Source: Owenia fusiformis | Taxonomy: Eukaryota > Annelida > Polychaeta > Sabellida > Oweniidae | Assembly (NCBI GenBank): GCA_903813345.2 | Contig: CAIIXF020000002.1 | Coordinates: forward strand, 16,440,467 to 16,504,466 | Direction: 5' to 3' | Length of the DNA: 64,000 bases | Part shown: positions 1-8,868 of the stretch, piece by piece | How the letters are laid out: each line of letters starts with the position of its first letter | Position numbering within the stretch: position 1 is the first letter of the stretch | Made by a program: the position numbers and the translations under genes | The notes under the pieces: model-generated | Databases searched by the model: none | What the model saw: only the letters and a program-made list of their open reading frames with translations | What the model was told of the DNA's origin: nothing

Positions 1-767
1 TACATAGTTTTTTGTGTCTGGAACCACTGATACTGTAATGGTTTTAGACACGTGTTGCAGTTTATTTCTGTTGTTCAGCTTTATCACTGGTACTTTTCAC
101 TCATTTGTTTTTCACTTCTCCAAGCTGGCTATGGTTATCCAGTCAATAGATTATTCAGATCGAGCATACGCATTAAAGTTCGTGCTCTGTATTCATTTTT
201 ATTCCAACATTTTTATGATATTTTGTATTATTTTCGTTTTTACGTATCGACATTTCGAAATTCCAGAATTCCTTTGTTCTTTTTTGGATGGTGAACACTA
301 ATAGAGGTCTAATCACGTGATTAGACGTCAGATGACCTGTTGACTGACCCTGGAGACTAATCAATGAAAACCTCCGAGCATTTGCCGCTGCTGTAATCGA
401 ACGCTAATACTATACGAAGCGAGTCACTGTGAAATTTCTGATTTGTGGTCAATATAAATTACATATGATCAATAACATCACACTCTTGGTAATCAAAGGA
501 AGAGGTGCGATAATTGGCAAATACCCCCAAGGTCAAAATGAACCATTTTTAGGTGTTACATGATGAATAGGATGTCATATAATTCTTTGGAAAATATTAA
601 AGTGGTGGTCACACACTGTCTGAGATAGGTGTAATTTAGTTCAGCAGACGCTACGGTTGTATTGACTTACATGGGGCTATTCACTATTGACTTAACACGG
701 GGATATCATCAGATCTCATAGAGGCCATTGGTTTCCATTGATTATCACAAAAATACCAAAAATACAC
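1..767. other. Non-coding flank, no gene recognised
   Basis: The longest open frame here (14-301, +) has the hydrophobic, aromatic-rich composition expected of translated T-rich DNA. It has no recognisable domain and no splice signals that support it. Apart from the palindrome at 307-326 I see no structured element before the inverted repeats that begin at 768. Confidence 0.6.
307..326. repeat. 20 bp perfect palindrome with central CACGTG E-box
   Basis: The two halves, GTCTAATCAC and GTGATTAGAC, are exact reverse complements around a CACGTG core. CACGTG is the classic bHLH-zip (USF/MITF/Myc type) binding core. Whether this copy binds anything is unknown; it could also be the centre of a small decayed inverted-repeat element. 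Confidence 0.7.
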
Positions 768-889
768 TATGACCTGAATCGATTGCAAACTTTATAATTT
801 CAAAATGTCATGCCTAACCATCGACAACGTACAGTGACTAAATATATAGGTGTACACTTTAGATGTACGTTGTCATATATTTAAGGAAT

Positions 890-1055
890 AAAGACCGAGA
901 TTTTATGATTTATGTCGTAATAGGCTATATGACCGAAAAATTTATTCTGTTCATTGTTAAAAGACCGAAATCGCGTAGCGATTGAGGTCTTTGGCAATGA
1001 GCAGAATAAATCTTGAGGTCATATATTTGACATAAATCATAAAATCGAGGTCTTT
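890..1055. repeat. Nested hairpin element with AAAGACC ends
   Basis: AAAGACCGAGATTTTATGAT (from 890) pairs with the complementary block ending at 1055, apart from one extra base. The pairing continues inward with indels through TATGACC and AATTTATTCTG. The centre is a second small hairpin, AAAGACCG(960)...AGGTCTTT(992), around ATCGC-GTA-GCGAT. It sits inside the 809-1533 element and is either a separate MITE or part of its internal structure. Confidence 0.65.
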
Positions 1056-1060
1056 GTTAC

Positions 1061-1192
1061 TATTCTAATATGATAAATAGACAAGAAACACTATTATTTG
1101 CAATCATAAATTTTAGCGGTCATACATACTCCAATATAGACCAGTAAATCAATTGTTCTAGCTATTGTGACGTCACGTATCATATTAGAATA
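1061..1192. repeat. Inverted repeat with internal TGACGTCA
   Basis: TATTCTAATATGATA (1061-1075) is exactly complementary to TATCATATTAGAATA (1178-1192). A consensus CRE, TGACGTCA (1168-1175), lies just inside the right arm. This is the third nested inverted repeat in the 809-1533 element. Confidence 0.65.
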
Positions 1193-1604
1193 ACGATTTG
1201 GAGAACGATTTGAACTGAACTGTGATGAAGGTTGTAAACGTTTTATTTGGGGAATATGATGAAGGATCTCATGTATAATTTATTGTGCATGATCTTTGCA
1301 AGACTTTTAGCTTTTCTAATTACGTAAACATAATCTCGAGTAGCGTTCTAGTTTTTTCTAGGTAATTCCACCCACATATTTGAAAAATGTTAGTTATATT
1401 CACATTTCCATTAATCGTTTTTCCCCTAGCTTCTTAAGAGTTGTCTATTTTCAAATCGTCATTATATAACAACGTACATCTAAATTGTACACCCGTATAT
1501 TTTGTCACTGTACGTTATCGATGGTTAGGCGTGAATATGACACAAATGGTTTATCTCATCAAATGTGCAAAATAATATGACGTTTGCAATCGATTCAGGT
1601 CATA

Positions 1605-3099
1605 CTTTAAATTTAAAGATTTAAAGATGTACATTTTTTCTATCATTTCTCCCCTACAAAATGGCTAGAGAAAGATTCTCCAAAAACATCTTTTACACTT
1701 GTCAAATATCACACAACAATTATAAAACCAAAGATTTTACTATTATATTTCATTATTTAGTAACATATTTGGATAAGATGTAGGGATGTGTAGGATACAA
1801 TTAAATGGATTTTGGTAGAGACATAATACTTCCTGGTTGTGAATGTAGGCCTCTGCACTTCATAATTGAATTTTATGACCCTAATGAAGTGTCCTATACA
1901 TCAATACAGTGCTGCATATAGGTCAACAAGATATATTAGTGTGCATGTTAATGTAATAATAAAAGAAGTATAGTCCCCGGGAGTACAGTCATTTTGAAAT
2001 AGCAGATGAATTAGTAGATGTAGATATAGTATTTTTTCATGGCCGGGCCTCGTAAAATTAAGAAGGTTTTACCACAGCCATTCTGATGCACAAATCCTCG
2101 TACACGTCAAATGATCAAACGTTCCACGATGTCCACGAGACCCCTGGTCCCTTTTTCGACTCGACAGGGCTTCGCGGGGGATGAAGTCTTATTGGGCAAA
2201 GCCCGATGAAATCACAAGAGGTCAGAAAGAGGGGGGGGGGTGCTTTGGGTGCGAACACACTGAAACTGCCAAAAAAACTTTTTGACTAGATATATTCCTG
2301 TGAAATCTTAAAATATGCTATTTTTATATCAGAAAACGACTATTTATGATCCTTAAGGTCTCCGGGTAGTTATCAGAAATTTACACCAAACAGGAAATGA
2401 AAAAAACATGTGGATTTTAGATTTTTTAACTAAGATAGAGTCCTGCATTAACCTTCAATGAGTTTTACTACTTCCATTTATTATTTACATGACCAGGATC
2501 ACATTGGTCGTGGTCAAAATGACCCTTACCATGCTGAAATATGTTTTTCAGCCCTCTGAAATTGTGACTGAGAAAAAGTTAAAAGTTAGCATTTCCGAAA
2601 GGTCACTGAACAGAATATTTTGAATTTTTCAGAAAATATGCCAAATATATTGCTTAAATGTTAGGAGCTTTGGAAATTAGAAAAATTGACTGAAACAATT
2701 GCTTTTCAAATCAGTTTTTTCGTTTTTCTCTATTTCTTGATTTCGACACACCGGTCCGTGCACCCATACAGTAAGCGATGTATTAGTACACTTTCTCGTG
2801 AAAAAATAAAATTTCAGTTTTGTTGAACGTCACAAGGTCTCGCAGAAATAGGCTACTCCCCCTTCGTTCATTTTTCCTGATAACATGGCGTGGATATATT
2901 TAAATTGATCATATCATTTATTTAGAAAGATCTTCCAAAGTTACATCGATTGGCATATATCCGATGCCTGCCAATCATTGTCACAAATTTTCACATTGTA
3001 TCAATTGAGGTGACCATAGCCCTAGAAACATGGCATTTTGGCATATTTGGCAGGATTTTAAGAATCGGGTAAGCTTATAAGAAAAGTATTTTAACAACC
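1605..3099. other. No gene seen; AT-rich spacer with a G-run
   Basis: No open frame with coding character on either strand. A more GC-rich patch at about 2040-2240 contains a GGGCTTCGC/GCAAAGCCC hairpin-like stretch and a run of more than ten G (2231-2242). I do not recognise it as an RNA gene. Confidence 0.5.
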
Positions 3100-3109
3100 A
3101 ATTTCTGGA

Positions 3110-3347
3110 CAGGGTTAGAAGTGTATTTGGGGAGCATGGGGCATAGTGTTTGGGCCCCAGAATTTTGTAGGGCCAAAAAATGGGCCTTTTGGCCATAATT
3201 TGACTTTTGAGGCCTTTTTGGGCACATCCATCAAAAATGGGCCTTAATTTTTTCCAAATATGAGCCCAATTTTTGGTTTTAGGGCCCCAAATTTTTTTCT
3301 GACTCAAATTCGCCCCCCTCCCCTGTTAATTTCTTGATCCGCCACTG
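3110..3347 (-). mobile_element. CAGTGGCGGATC-type MITE copy
   Basis: Read on the minus strand the copy begins CAGTGGCGGATCAAG at 3347 and runs into a series of GGGCCC/AGGCCCATTTTT-like blocks. The same beginning and the same AAGGCCCATTT blocks occur in the copy at 11576-11808. The inner end is not sharply defined. The 108-codon minus-strand open frame over this stretch is a by-product of the repeat. Confidence 0.65.
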
Positions 3348-3410
3348 CGAAAATATAGGTAAAATGCATCCACTGAAATACTTGGTTGTTGGTGGCAGAA
3401 TGTTTCAATA

Positions 3411-3428
3411 GTATTATTATTATTATTG
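3411..3428. repeat. ATT trinucleotide microsatellite, LINE 3' tail
   Basis: Five to six ATT units lie just beyond the 3' non-coding part of the minus-strand LINE. Short microsatellite tails in place of poly-A are usual for several LINE clades, so I take this as the 3' end of the inserted copy. Confidence 0.65.
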
Positions 3429-4164
3429 ATTTATTTTTATCAAAGTGTCACCTATTGTACAAAATAGCCAATCCAAACTGGGCTTATGAGACACATTAAA
3501 CATTTAATTATTAATCTTATATATGTGATTCTTTCTTATATTAAAAATACAGTTCAAATAGTTTGCAAATTGTTTTACAATACTCTTGGTTTTAAATATA
3601 TTTATAAATGAATCAATATTTGGTGTTAAAAATGAGAGTCTCTATTTTATAGGCATCACATTCAAATATAAAATGTTTCTCATCTTCAACTTTATTTGAA
3701 TTGCAAACATGGCCCAGTCTGTCTTGTATTGGTGTTTTTTCTTGGTTGTGAGTATCTCCCAGTCCCTATTGCTAGTGAAAGTTGTGCTATCAGTGAACGT
3801 TGTGACAATTAATGTTACACTTGACATTTTCAGTTATGGGTTCACTTTTGAACGTAATAGATGTGCGCAATTTATCTTGTGAAGCAATATCCCTTTTTCC
3901 ATTTTCTGTGTGCTTTGAAAAAAGCCTTGATTTAGCTTTAGCCATTCTGATATAGTCCAGTGTTTCAAATTTATGAGATAAATCAAGTTCGAAACAAATA
4001 TTTTTAATGTCTGTACACCAACCATTTCTACCATTGCGATAGTCCTCGAGAAATATTTGTTTAGTAAGCCTATGATCCTCCATATTGATAAATCTGTTCA
4101 AAAGTCGTAACATTTCGAGTTTGCGTGTGTCATTTGGGGGAGGTATATCCAGAATTATGGCAAT

Positions 4165-5279
4165 GTCTATACTTTCTATACATTGTCTAAATCTATACTT
4201 TCGATCTCCTTTTTCATACTATCTGCCTTCTACGTTTCTATACTTTCTATACTTTCGAACTGCTTTTTCATACCAACTGCCTTTGACAAATCAGATGTCT
4301 ATATAGTTTCTATACTTTCGAAATGCCCTTTCATGCTAACTGCCTTTGACAAAGCAGATGTCTATAGTTTCTATAGTTTCTATACTTTTTATCGGCTATT
4401 TCCCAGAACTGTCTTCGACATATCAGATGTCTATACTTTCTATACTTTCGATCTACTTTTTCCAATAACTGTCTTCGACAAATCAGATGTCTACAGTTTC
4501 TATACTTTCTATAATTTCTATCTGCTTTTCACAAAACTGTCTTTGACAAATTAGATGTCTATAGTTTCTATACTTTCTATCTGCTATTTCCCAGAACTGT
4601 ATTCGACATATCAGATGCATTCGATATTTCGATCTGCTTTTTCCCAGAAATGTCTTAGACAAATCAAATGTCTATAGTTTCTATACTTTCTATACTTTCG
4701 ATCTGCTTTTCCCAATAACTGTCTTCTACAAATCAGATGTCTATAGTTTGTTTACTTTCGATCTGCTTTTCCCCATAACTGTCTTCGACAAATCAAATGT
4801 CTATAGTTTCTATACTTTCTATACTTTCGATCTGCTTTTCCCCATAACTGTCTTTGACAAATCAGATGTCTATAGTTTCTATACTTTCGAACTGCTTTTT
4901 CATGGATAATCTCTATGTTCATGCTTTGGACAAATAAGATGTCTACGGTTTCTATACTTTTGAACTGCTTTTTCAGACCAACTGCCTCAGACAAATCGAT
5001 ATTTCTATATTTTCTATACTTTCGAACTGCTCATGCATGCATACATATTGTTTTACAATGTATAGAAAGTATCGAAAGTATAGAAAGTATAGACATAGGG
5101 ATTTCACCAAAATGTAAAGTATAGAAGTATCGAAAGTATAGACATAGGTAATTCACCAAAATCAGTATAGACAGTATAGAAAGTATAGACATGTATAGAC
5201 TTTAGAGAGTCCAATCGTCTAAGACTGAAAAAAAGTATCATTTAAAAAAAGCAGTTCGAAAGTATAGAAAGTATAGAAT
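4165..5279. repeat. Minisatellite of TCTATACTTTC-rich units with polarity switch
   Basis: Units of roughly 55-75 bp repeat from 4165. They combine GATGTCTATAGTTTCTATAC, TTTCTATACTTTCGATCTGC and ACTGTCTTCGACAAATCA blocks. From about 5050 the same motif appears in the opposite orientation (GAAAGTATAGAAAGTATAGA). The array is bounded by an 18 bp inverted repeat with one mismatch (4145-4162 and 5281-5298). It interrupts the LINE, which continues in register of order on both sides. Open frames here are translations of the array. Confidence 0.9.
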
Positions 5280-5825
5280 ATGCCATAATTTTGGATATGC
5301 ATGATTTGAGGTAGTTCACCCTGTATCACTATACATAACAGGTATAGAACAAAATTTATGGACTCCCAAATTACCCTCATAGCTCGATGAGTTTTTTTTA
5401 TCGCATGATTGATAGGGTTTAGCCCCCCCCCCAAACCCCAGAGCAGTAATTCATAATTGGAACAATGCAGGAGTTTTGTATAATTTTGTATAGGTATTAA
5501 AGGGAAGTCCATTCAGTGCTTTAAATTTTGTAATTAGTCCTCCTAACCCTCGCCCAGCACTTGAGGATAAAAGTTTAGCAAAGCTGTATAGGCCTAATCA
5601 AGTGTTTCATTGAGAAAACATCCCAAATATTTATATTTATCAACAATTTCAAGTCCCTGGTCTCCTAACTCAAACTTAAAGTTACTTCTAGCAGTACTTG
5701 CTTTTCTATAATGAACAATGTTGGATTTATTGATATTTACTGAAACTTTCCAATTTCTACACCAATTATGTACAATGTCTGGTAACTTGAAGATCATTTT
5801 CATTTTCGCACATCTATTATATAAC

Positions 5826-6042
5826 CAGGCCCGTAGCCAGGGGGGGGGGCGGGGGGGGGGGGTTCGCAGGGTTCCCCCCCTGGCCAAAAATTCTTTCAAA
5901 ATCATGCAGTTTTTCACCATTCTTTTCACCAGCACTTCTCAAGTGATTTTAGCCATTTTTTGGCCAAAATTGTCAAATGTGAACCCCCCCCTGGAATTTT
6001 TTGAAAACTGAACCCCCCTTGGCAAATCCGGCTACGGGCCTG
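5826..6042 (+). mobile_element. CAGGCCCGTAGCC MITE, full-length (217 bp)
   Basis: Terminal inverted repeats CAGGCCCGTAGCC at both ends enclose G-runs and the block TTTTAGCCATTTTTTGGCC, with no coding capacity. It is inserted in the LINE a few bases after its YADD codons. A second complete copy in the opposite orientation lies at 38778-38984, and partial copies at 20755-20925 and 40803-40909. No convincing target duplication is seen. Confidence 0.88.
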
Positions 6043-6100
6043 ATCTATATCATCTGCATATAGTATATCACACTAGGTGCCATCTATTAAGGTTTTAACT

Positions 6101-6183
6101 GTAGCAGGGGGACGGGACTTATTTGCCACTCTGTAATCAACACGGCGGGCCCCCAGCCCCCCCCCCCCCCTAATCCGCCAGTG
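6101..6183 (-). mobile_element. Fragment of CAGTGGCGGATC-type MITE
   Basis: On the minus strand it starts CACTGGCGGATTA at 6183 and runs into a long G tract (minus) and GGGGGCCCGCCG. Only the terminal part is recognisable. It abuts the truncated 5' end of the LINE and may be linked to that breakpoint. Confidence 0.5.
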
Positions 6184-6907
6184 AAGACGGAGATTTACAA
6201 AAATTGAAATGGAATTTTAAACTTTTTCCCGCGAACAGTTAGTGTAAATTGCGAATAAAGTTTCAGATTTTTAGACTAGATCTGAAACTAGCTTTTCAAA
6301 AATGTTCAATTAAATGACCTTCTATCTTCCTGGAATATAACATTAATTAAATGATCTTTGCAAAATACAGCTTTCAAAAAGTAATGCTTGGAATTTTTAT
6401 ATTTTACAGTCTAACTGAGATAAGTCGCTTTGTACGGACAAAGATCTGCAAATTGTACATTCATATAACAACGCGCCATCTATTTTAGAACAGGTGGTTG
6501 TTTACTTTAGCAGCGAATGTAAAACTTACGTTTTAACTTTTTAATCGGAAAATCAAAGCCATCCTTTTCATGAATACGAGTTTTATATTGCAACGCAAGC
6601 ATAATTACTGAAGGAGAAGAGAATTTCATCATCGAAAGATAAACTTTTACCCAAGCTGAAGAAAAATTCAAAGTGAAATTTTAGTTTTGACAACTCCTGA
6701 ACTTCAGTCAACTTACTTTTAGCCAAATTGATTTATTTTTAAATTTTATTTCTGATTCTGATTTCATTGTCAGCATTAGTCAAATCAAAGCTTTTTTCTA
6801 ACTTTTAATTACTGTTTAGACATAAGTCTTAAAGTGGCAATCAGCAATGCATCCTAGGTGAAAAATGACTGAATATTAATCAAAATGAAAGAACATCGTA
6901 ATTAGGG
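6184..6907 (+). other. Upstream region / probable 5' UTR of the Shroom-like gene
   Basis: No coding frame is open across this stretch. An in-frame TAA at 6899-6901 shows that the reading frame cannot extend upstream of the ATG at 6908 in genomic DNA. A possible acceptor (TTTTAATTACTGTTTAG, ending 6809) would allow an upstream non-coding exon. I cannot place a TATA box or transcription start. Confidence 0.45.
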
Positions 6908-7027
6908 ATGGAACTATCAAATTCTCTTGATCTGAATATGGATGAAGTGATCTTAAAAGGTGGTGCTCCTTGGGGATTTTCTTTAGCTGGTGGATCAGAG
7001 AAAAGAACATCACTTATTGTCGATCAT
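6908..7027 (+). CDS. shroom: Shroom-like PDZ protein, coding exon 1
   Basis: This exon codes for 40 residues and is open from an ATG in a fair context (GGGATGG). An in-frame stop lies three codons upstream. Residues 13-40 are the first half of a PDZ domain with the carboxylate-binding loop region GGAPWGFSLAGG; GGAPWGFxLxGG is characteristic of Shroom-family PDZ domains. A second methionine (residue 11) lies just before the domain and could also be the start. The exon ends in phase 0 at a consensus donor, GTAAGT (7028). Shroom proteins bind F-actin and Rho kinase and drive apical constriction. The PDZ is amino-terminal in family members, which agrees with this exon being first. Synaptopodin-2/PDLIM-like PDZ domains also carry a PWGF motif, so family assignment rests mainly on exon 2. 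Confidence 0.85.
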
Positions 7028-7075
7028 GTAAGTTATGTTTGTCATTATTACTTGGGTGAGCTATTATTATCACTC

Positions 7076-7128
7076 ACTTGTCTGTCTGTCCGTCCGTCCG
7101 TCCAACCATCCGTCTATCTGTCAACACA
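7076..7128 (+). repeat. GTCTG/GTCC simple-repeat tract
   Basis: CTGT and CCGT tetranucleotide units run in succession, starting 49 bp after the exon 1 donor. They follow GAGCTATTATTATCACTCAC. This arrangement of a GAGCTAT motif followed by GTCC units is common as a dispersed repeat head in marine invertebrate genomes (general knowledge, not checked here). Confidence 0.7.
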
Positions 7129-7726
7129 TTGCTAGCTAATTCGAAATCCCCCATGACAATCGGAACAATTTCACTTTTAAAATATCTAAAGTCAAAACAG
7201 AAATGTTTGTGACTACTTTGAACTTAAAAAATAAGCAATCAAATGACCATATTGAAACAGTTTATGTAAAAATAGAAACATTTCTATTTATCCTAACTTT
7301 TGTATATTTTAGTTTGTTTTGTAGTTTAGCTATCATTAACATATCTGTGTCCTCTTATATTTTGATACTTCTCTGTCATGTTATTTTCGGAAAAATTAAC
7401 ATGGCTGAAACTTCCTAAATTACAAAAGGCCACAGCTTTGCTGCACATGATACATTACATGATACATTACTATTCAATGCCACAGTTTTATCTAGCATTA
7501 ATAGTAGATTACCAAATTTTTTCTGAGATTTAAGATGCAAAATAATTGTCATTTGTTGGTCGATTTTTGACCAATCAGAGATGTATGTCATCTCAAAACA
7601 CGTTTACATTGTAAGGGTATGTGACTTCTAGTTCGGGTTGATTTCCCATAGACCCCATGTTACAAAATCACAAAAAGCATCTACTCGCATCTGCGTTATT
7701 TTCAGGATGTTAAGATTATTCAATCT

Positions 7727-7814
7727 TAGTGAAAAATTTTGCAATTGGCCTTATTTTAGAAAATCTAACATTTTTCTAGTCATAAAATAAGGCCAATTGC
7801 AAAATTTTTCACTA
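7727..7814. repeat. Perfect 32 bp inverted repeat with 24 nt loop
   Basis: Positions 7727-7758 are exactly complementary to 7783-7814 (core GCAATTGGCCTTATTTTA), with no mismatch. Transcribed in the intron, either strand would give an uninterrupted 32 bp stem. It is most simply a tiny palindromic MITE. A small-RNA precursor is possible, but perfect long pairing is unlike typical animal pre-miRNA. Confidence 0.85.
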
Positions 7815-8264
7815 TAGAAGCAATCTACACTAAAATCATGGGAAATTCAAGGAAGTCATCTAAAAGGTGTCATCATATTATCACATTTAGATTGCATTAT
7901 AACCTTGTCTTTATGGGTGTACTATTGTCCCCATCATTCAAACTTGAATACGTCTAAGTTAGGGTAAACTCAGATTGAATCTTTAAAGACTACGTAGGTA
8001 TGAGGGTATGAGGTACAAGTTTATACAAAACCCATCTTTGAACTCTGCATAACTCTTAGGGTAAACAGGGTGTGCCAAAAAATTTTGCAATTTTTTAGAA
8101 GGCTAGAAAAGTATTTAACAACATTATGGTATTGACATAAAAAAATTTTACAGAAACTTAAGGATAGGCATATTTTACCATTCAAATACTAAGCTAATAC
8201 TGACTTCAAATGTTTTGGGCACATCTATCAAATGTTTTTGTCAGATGTTTGAATATTAATTATT

Positions 8265-8462
8265 TATTAAACAAATGTTCTATGCATCCGCCTTTCACCT
8301 TCACAATCACATGGAGACGAGGACCGAACTGGTCAATGGTGTGATCCCGCAGTTATTGCGGTTGTTCTCTCCACTTATCCTGCAGAACTTCTTTTAGTTG
8401 ATCAATAGTTTGTGGGATATAACCATTATCTACAATACATTGCTCCAGGTGCCCCCATGTAC
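8265..8462 (-). pseudogene. Tc1-like transposase, carboxyl-terminal fragment
   Basis: The minus strand translates as WGHLEQCIVDNGYIPQTIDQ, then LKEVLQDKWREQPQ, a stop, and LRDHTIDQFGPRLHVIVKVKGG. This matches the end of Tc1-family transposases (a tryptophan-rich segment, a PQT/LK..LQ..W helix, and the final R.HxVIxxxGG segment). One stop codon and no upstream catalytic domain on this strand mean it is non-functional. It lies just inside the left terminal repeat. Confidence 0.82.
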
Positions 8463-8473
8463 ACAGCCAATAT

Positions 8474-8637
8474 AATTCGACGTCGTTTCAGCATCGAAAA
8501 AATTCGGCACTGTTCCGGCACCGTTTCGACACCGTTCCGGCACCGAAACCTTTAGGCACCAAAATTTGCTACCGGACTAGTCAGTCCATTTGGTGACGAA
8601 ACGGCACCGAAATTTGGCACCGAAACGGCGTCGAAAA
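8474..8637. repeat. Palindromic element rich in CGGCACCGAAAC units
   Basis: The left half carries TTCGACGTCGTTTCA and repeated CGGCACCGTTTCGACACCG. The right half carries the complements (CGAAACGGCACCGAAATTTG, CGAAACGGCGTCGAA). It is CpG- and GC-rich compared with the surrounding AT-rich DNA and sits between the two transposase fragments. It is probably a separate small MITE inserted into the Tc1 copy. Confidence 0.7.
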
Positions 8638-8760
8638 TCAGATTGCATTTTGGGGGTGTATGATAGTCACAGGGGTTGGAATCTGGTGTATTGGGTGACA
8701 ATTCATCGGGACTAACATTCTTCAAAAGGGACATCTGTGAAGAACGAGGGCTTTTTAACC

Positions 8761-8868
8761 CCAGGTGATTACTTATTCCAGCAGGATAACGCTTCCAGCC
8801 ATAGGGCAAAAGTCACTATGGAATATCTGGAGGAGAATACCCCTCGATTCATTAGTCCTGATGAATAG
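8761..8868 (+). pseudogene. Tc1-like transposase, catalytic-domain fragment (second Asp)
   Basis: The plus strand reads GDYLFQQDNASSHRAKV followed by TMEYLEENTP before a stop. FQQDNAxxHxAK is the motif around the second catalytic aspartate of DDE transposases in the Tc1/mariner superfamily. The expected following SPDLNPIE motif is reduced to SPDE-stop. Its orientation is opposite to the carboxyl fragment at 8265-8462, so the element has suffered an internal inversion or is a fusion of two halves. Confidence 0.82.

Larger units (their letters stand above)
809..1533. mobile_element. 725 bp DNA transposon, CAYGCCTAACCATCG termini
   Basis: Left end CATGCCTAACCATCG and right end CGATGGTTAGGCGTG form an inverted repeat. 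It continues inward through GTACAGTGAC and its complement and through a block around GTGTACA...AGATGTACGTTG on both sides. The flanks AATGT (804-808) and AATAT (1534-1538) could be a decayed 5 bp target duplication. The termini match those of the 1.5 kb element at 13512-15008, which has a perfect 5 bp duplication, so the two belong to one family. No transposase is visible. Confidence 0.75.
768..1604. mobile_element. Outer inverted-repeat element with 23 bp perfect termini
   Basis: The left end (768-790, beginning TATGACCTGAATCGATTGCA) is repeated exactly in reverse complement at 1582-1604. Without the element nested at 809-1533, only about 112 bp remain between and including these ends, so this reads as a very small palindromic MITE that was later invaded. 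No clear target-site duplication is visible. No coding capacity. Confidence 0.7.
3411..6100 (-). pseudogene. 5'-truncated LINE reverse transcriptase (non-LTR retrotransposon), interrupted
   Basis: On the minus strand, conserved LINE reverse transcriptase pieces appear in correct order. They are the catalytic LYADDI (YADD at 6049-6060), then HNWCRNWKVSVNINKS (about 5780-5720), then LEIVDKYKYLGCFLNETLD (about 5655-5598). After a stop and a frame change come SSAGRGLGGLITKFKALNG (about 5570-5510) and NYELLLWG (about 5455). After the minisatellite come DTRKLEMLRLLNRFINMED (about 4135-4070) and NGWCTDIKNICF. The carboxyl end is EDEKHFIFECDAY near 3655-3700. The copy ends in an AAT-type microsatellite tail (3411-3428). 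Everything 5' of YADD is missing, there are stops and frameshifts, and two insertions split it, so it is dead. The clade is not assigned; the KYLG and NGL-type motifs are shared by several LINE groups. Confidence 0.88.

Noticed and set aside
14-301. Open frame of 95 codons at the left edge
   Set aside because: Phe/Leu/Ile-rich translation of T-rich DNA, no domain, no splice sites, overlapping frames of similar length on both strands.
2100-2225. Possible structured RNA (GGGCTTCGC...GCAAAGCCC)
   Set aside because: No A/B box, no match to known RNA classes that I can recognise, and only a short imperfect stem.
2981-3307. Minus-strand frame of 108 codons
   Set aside because: Lies largely in a CAGTGGCGGATC-type MITE; the repeated KRPIFWP-like residues come from its GGGCCC/AAAATGGGCC blocks.
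4183-4554. Plus-strand repetitive protein frame
   Set aside because: Pure translation of the minisatellite (SFYTFYxL pattern), with no start context or conservation expected.
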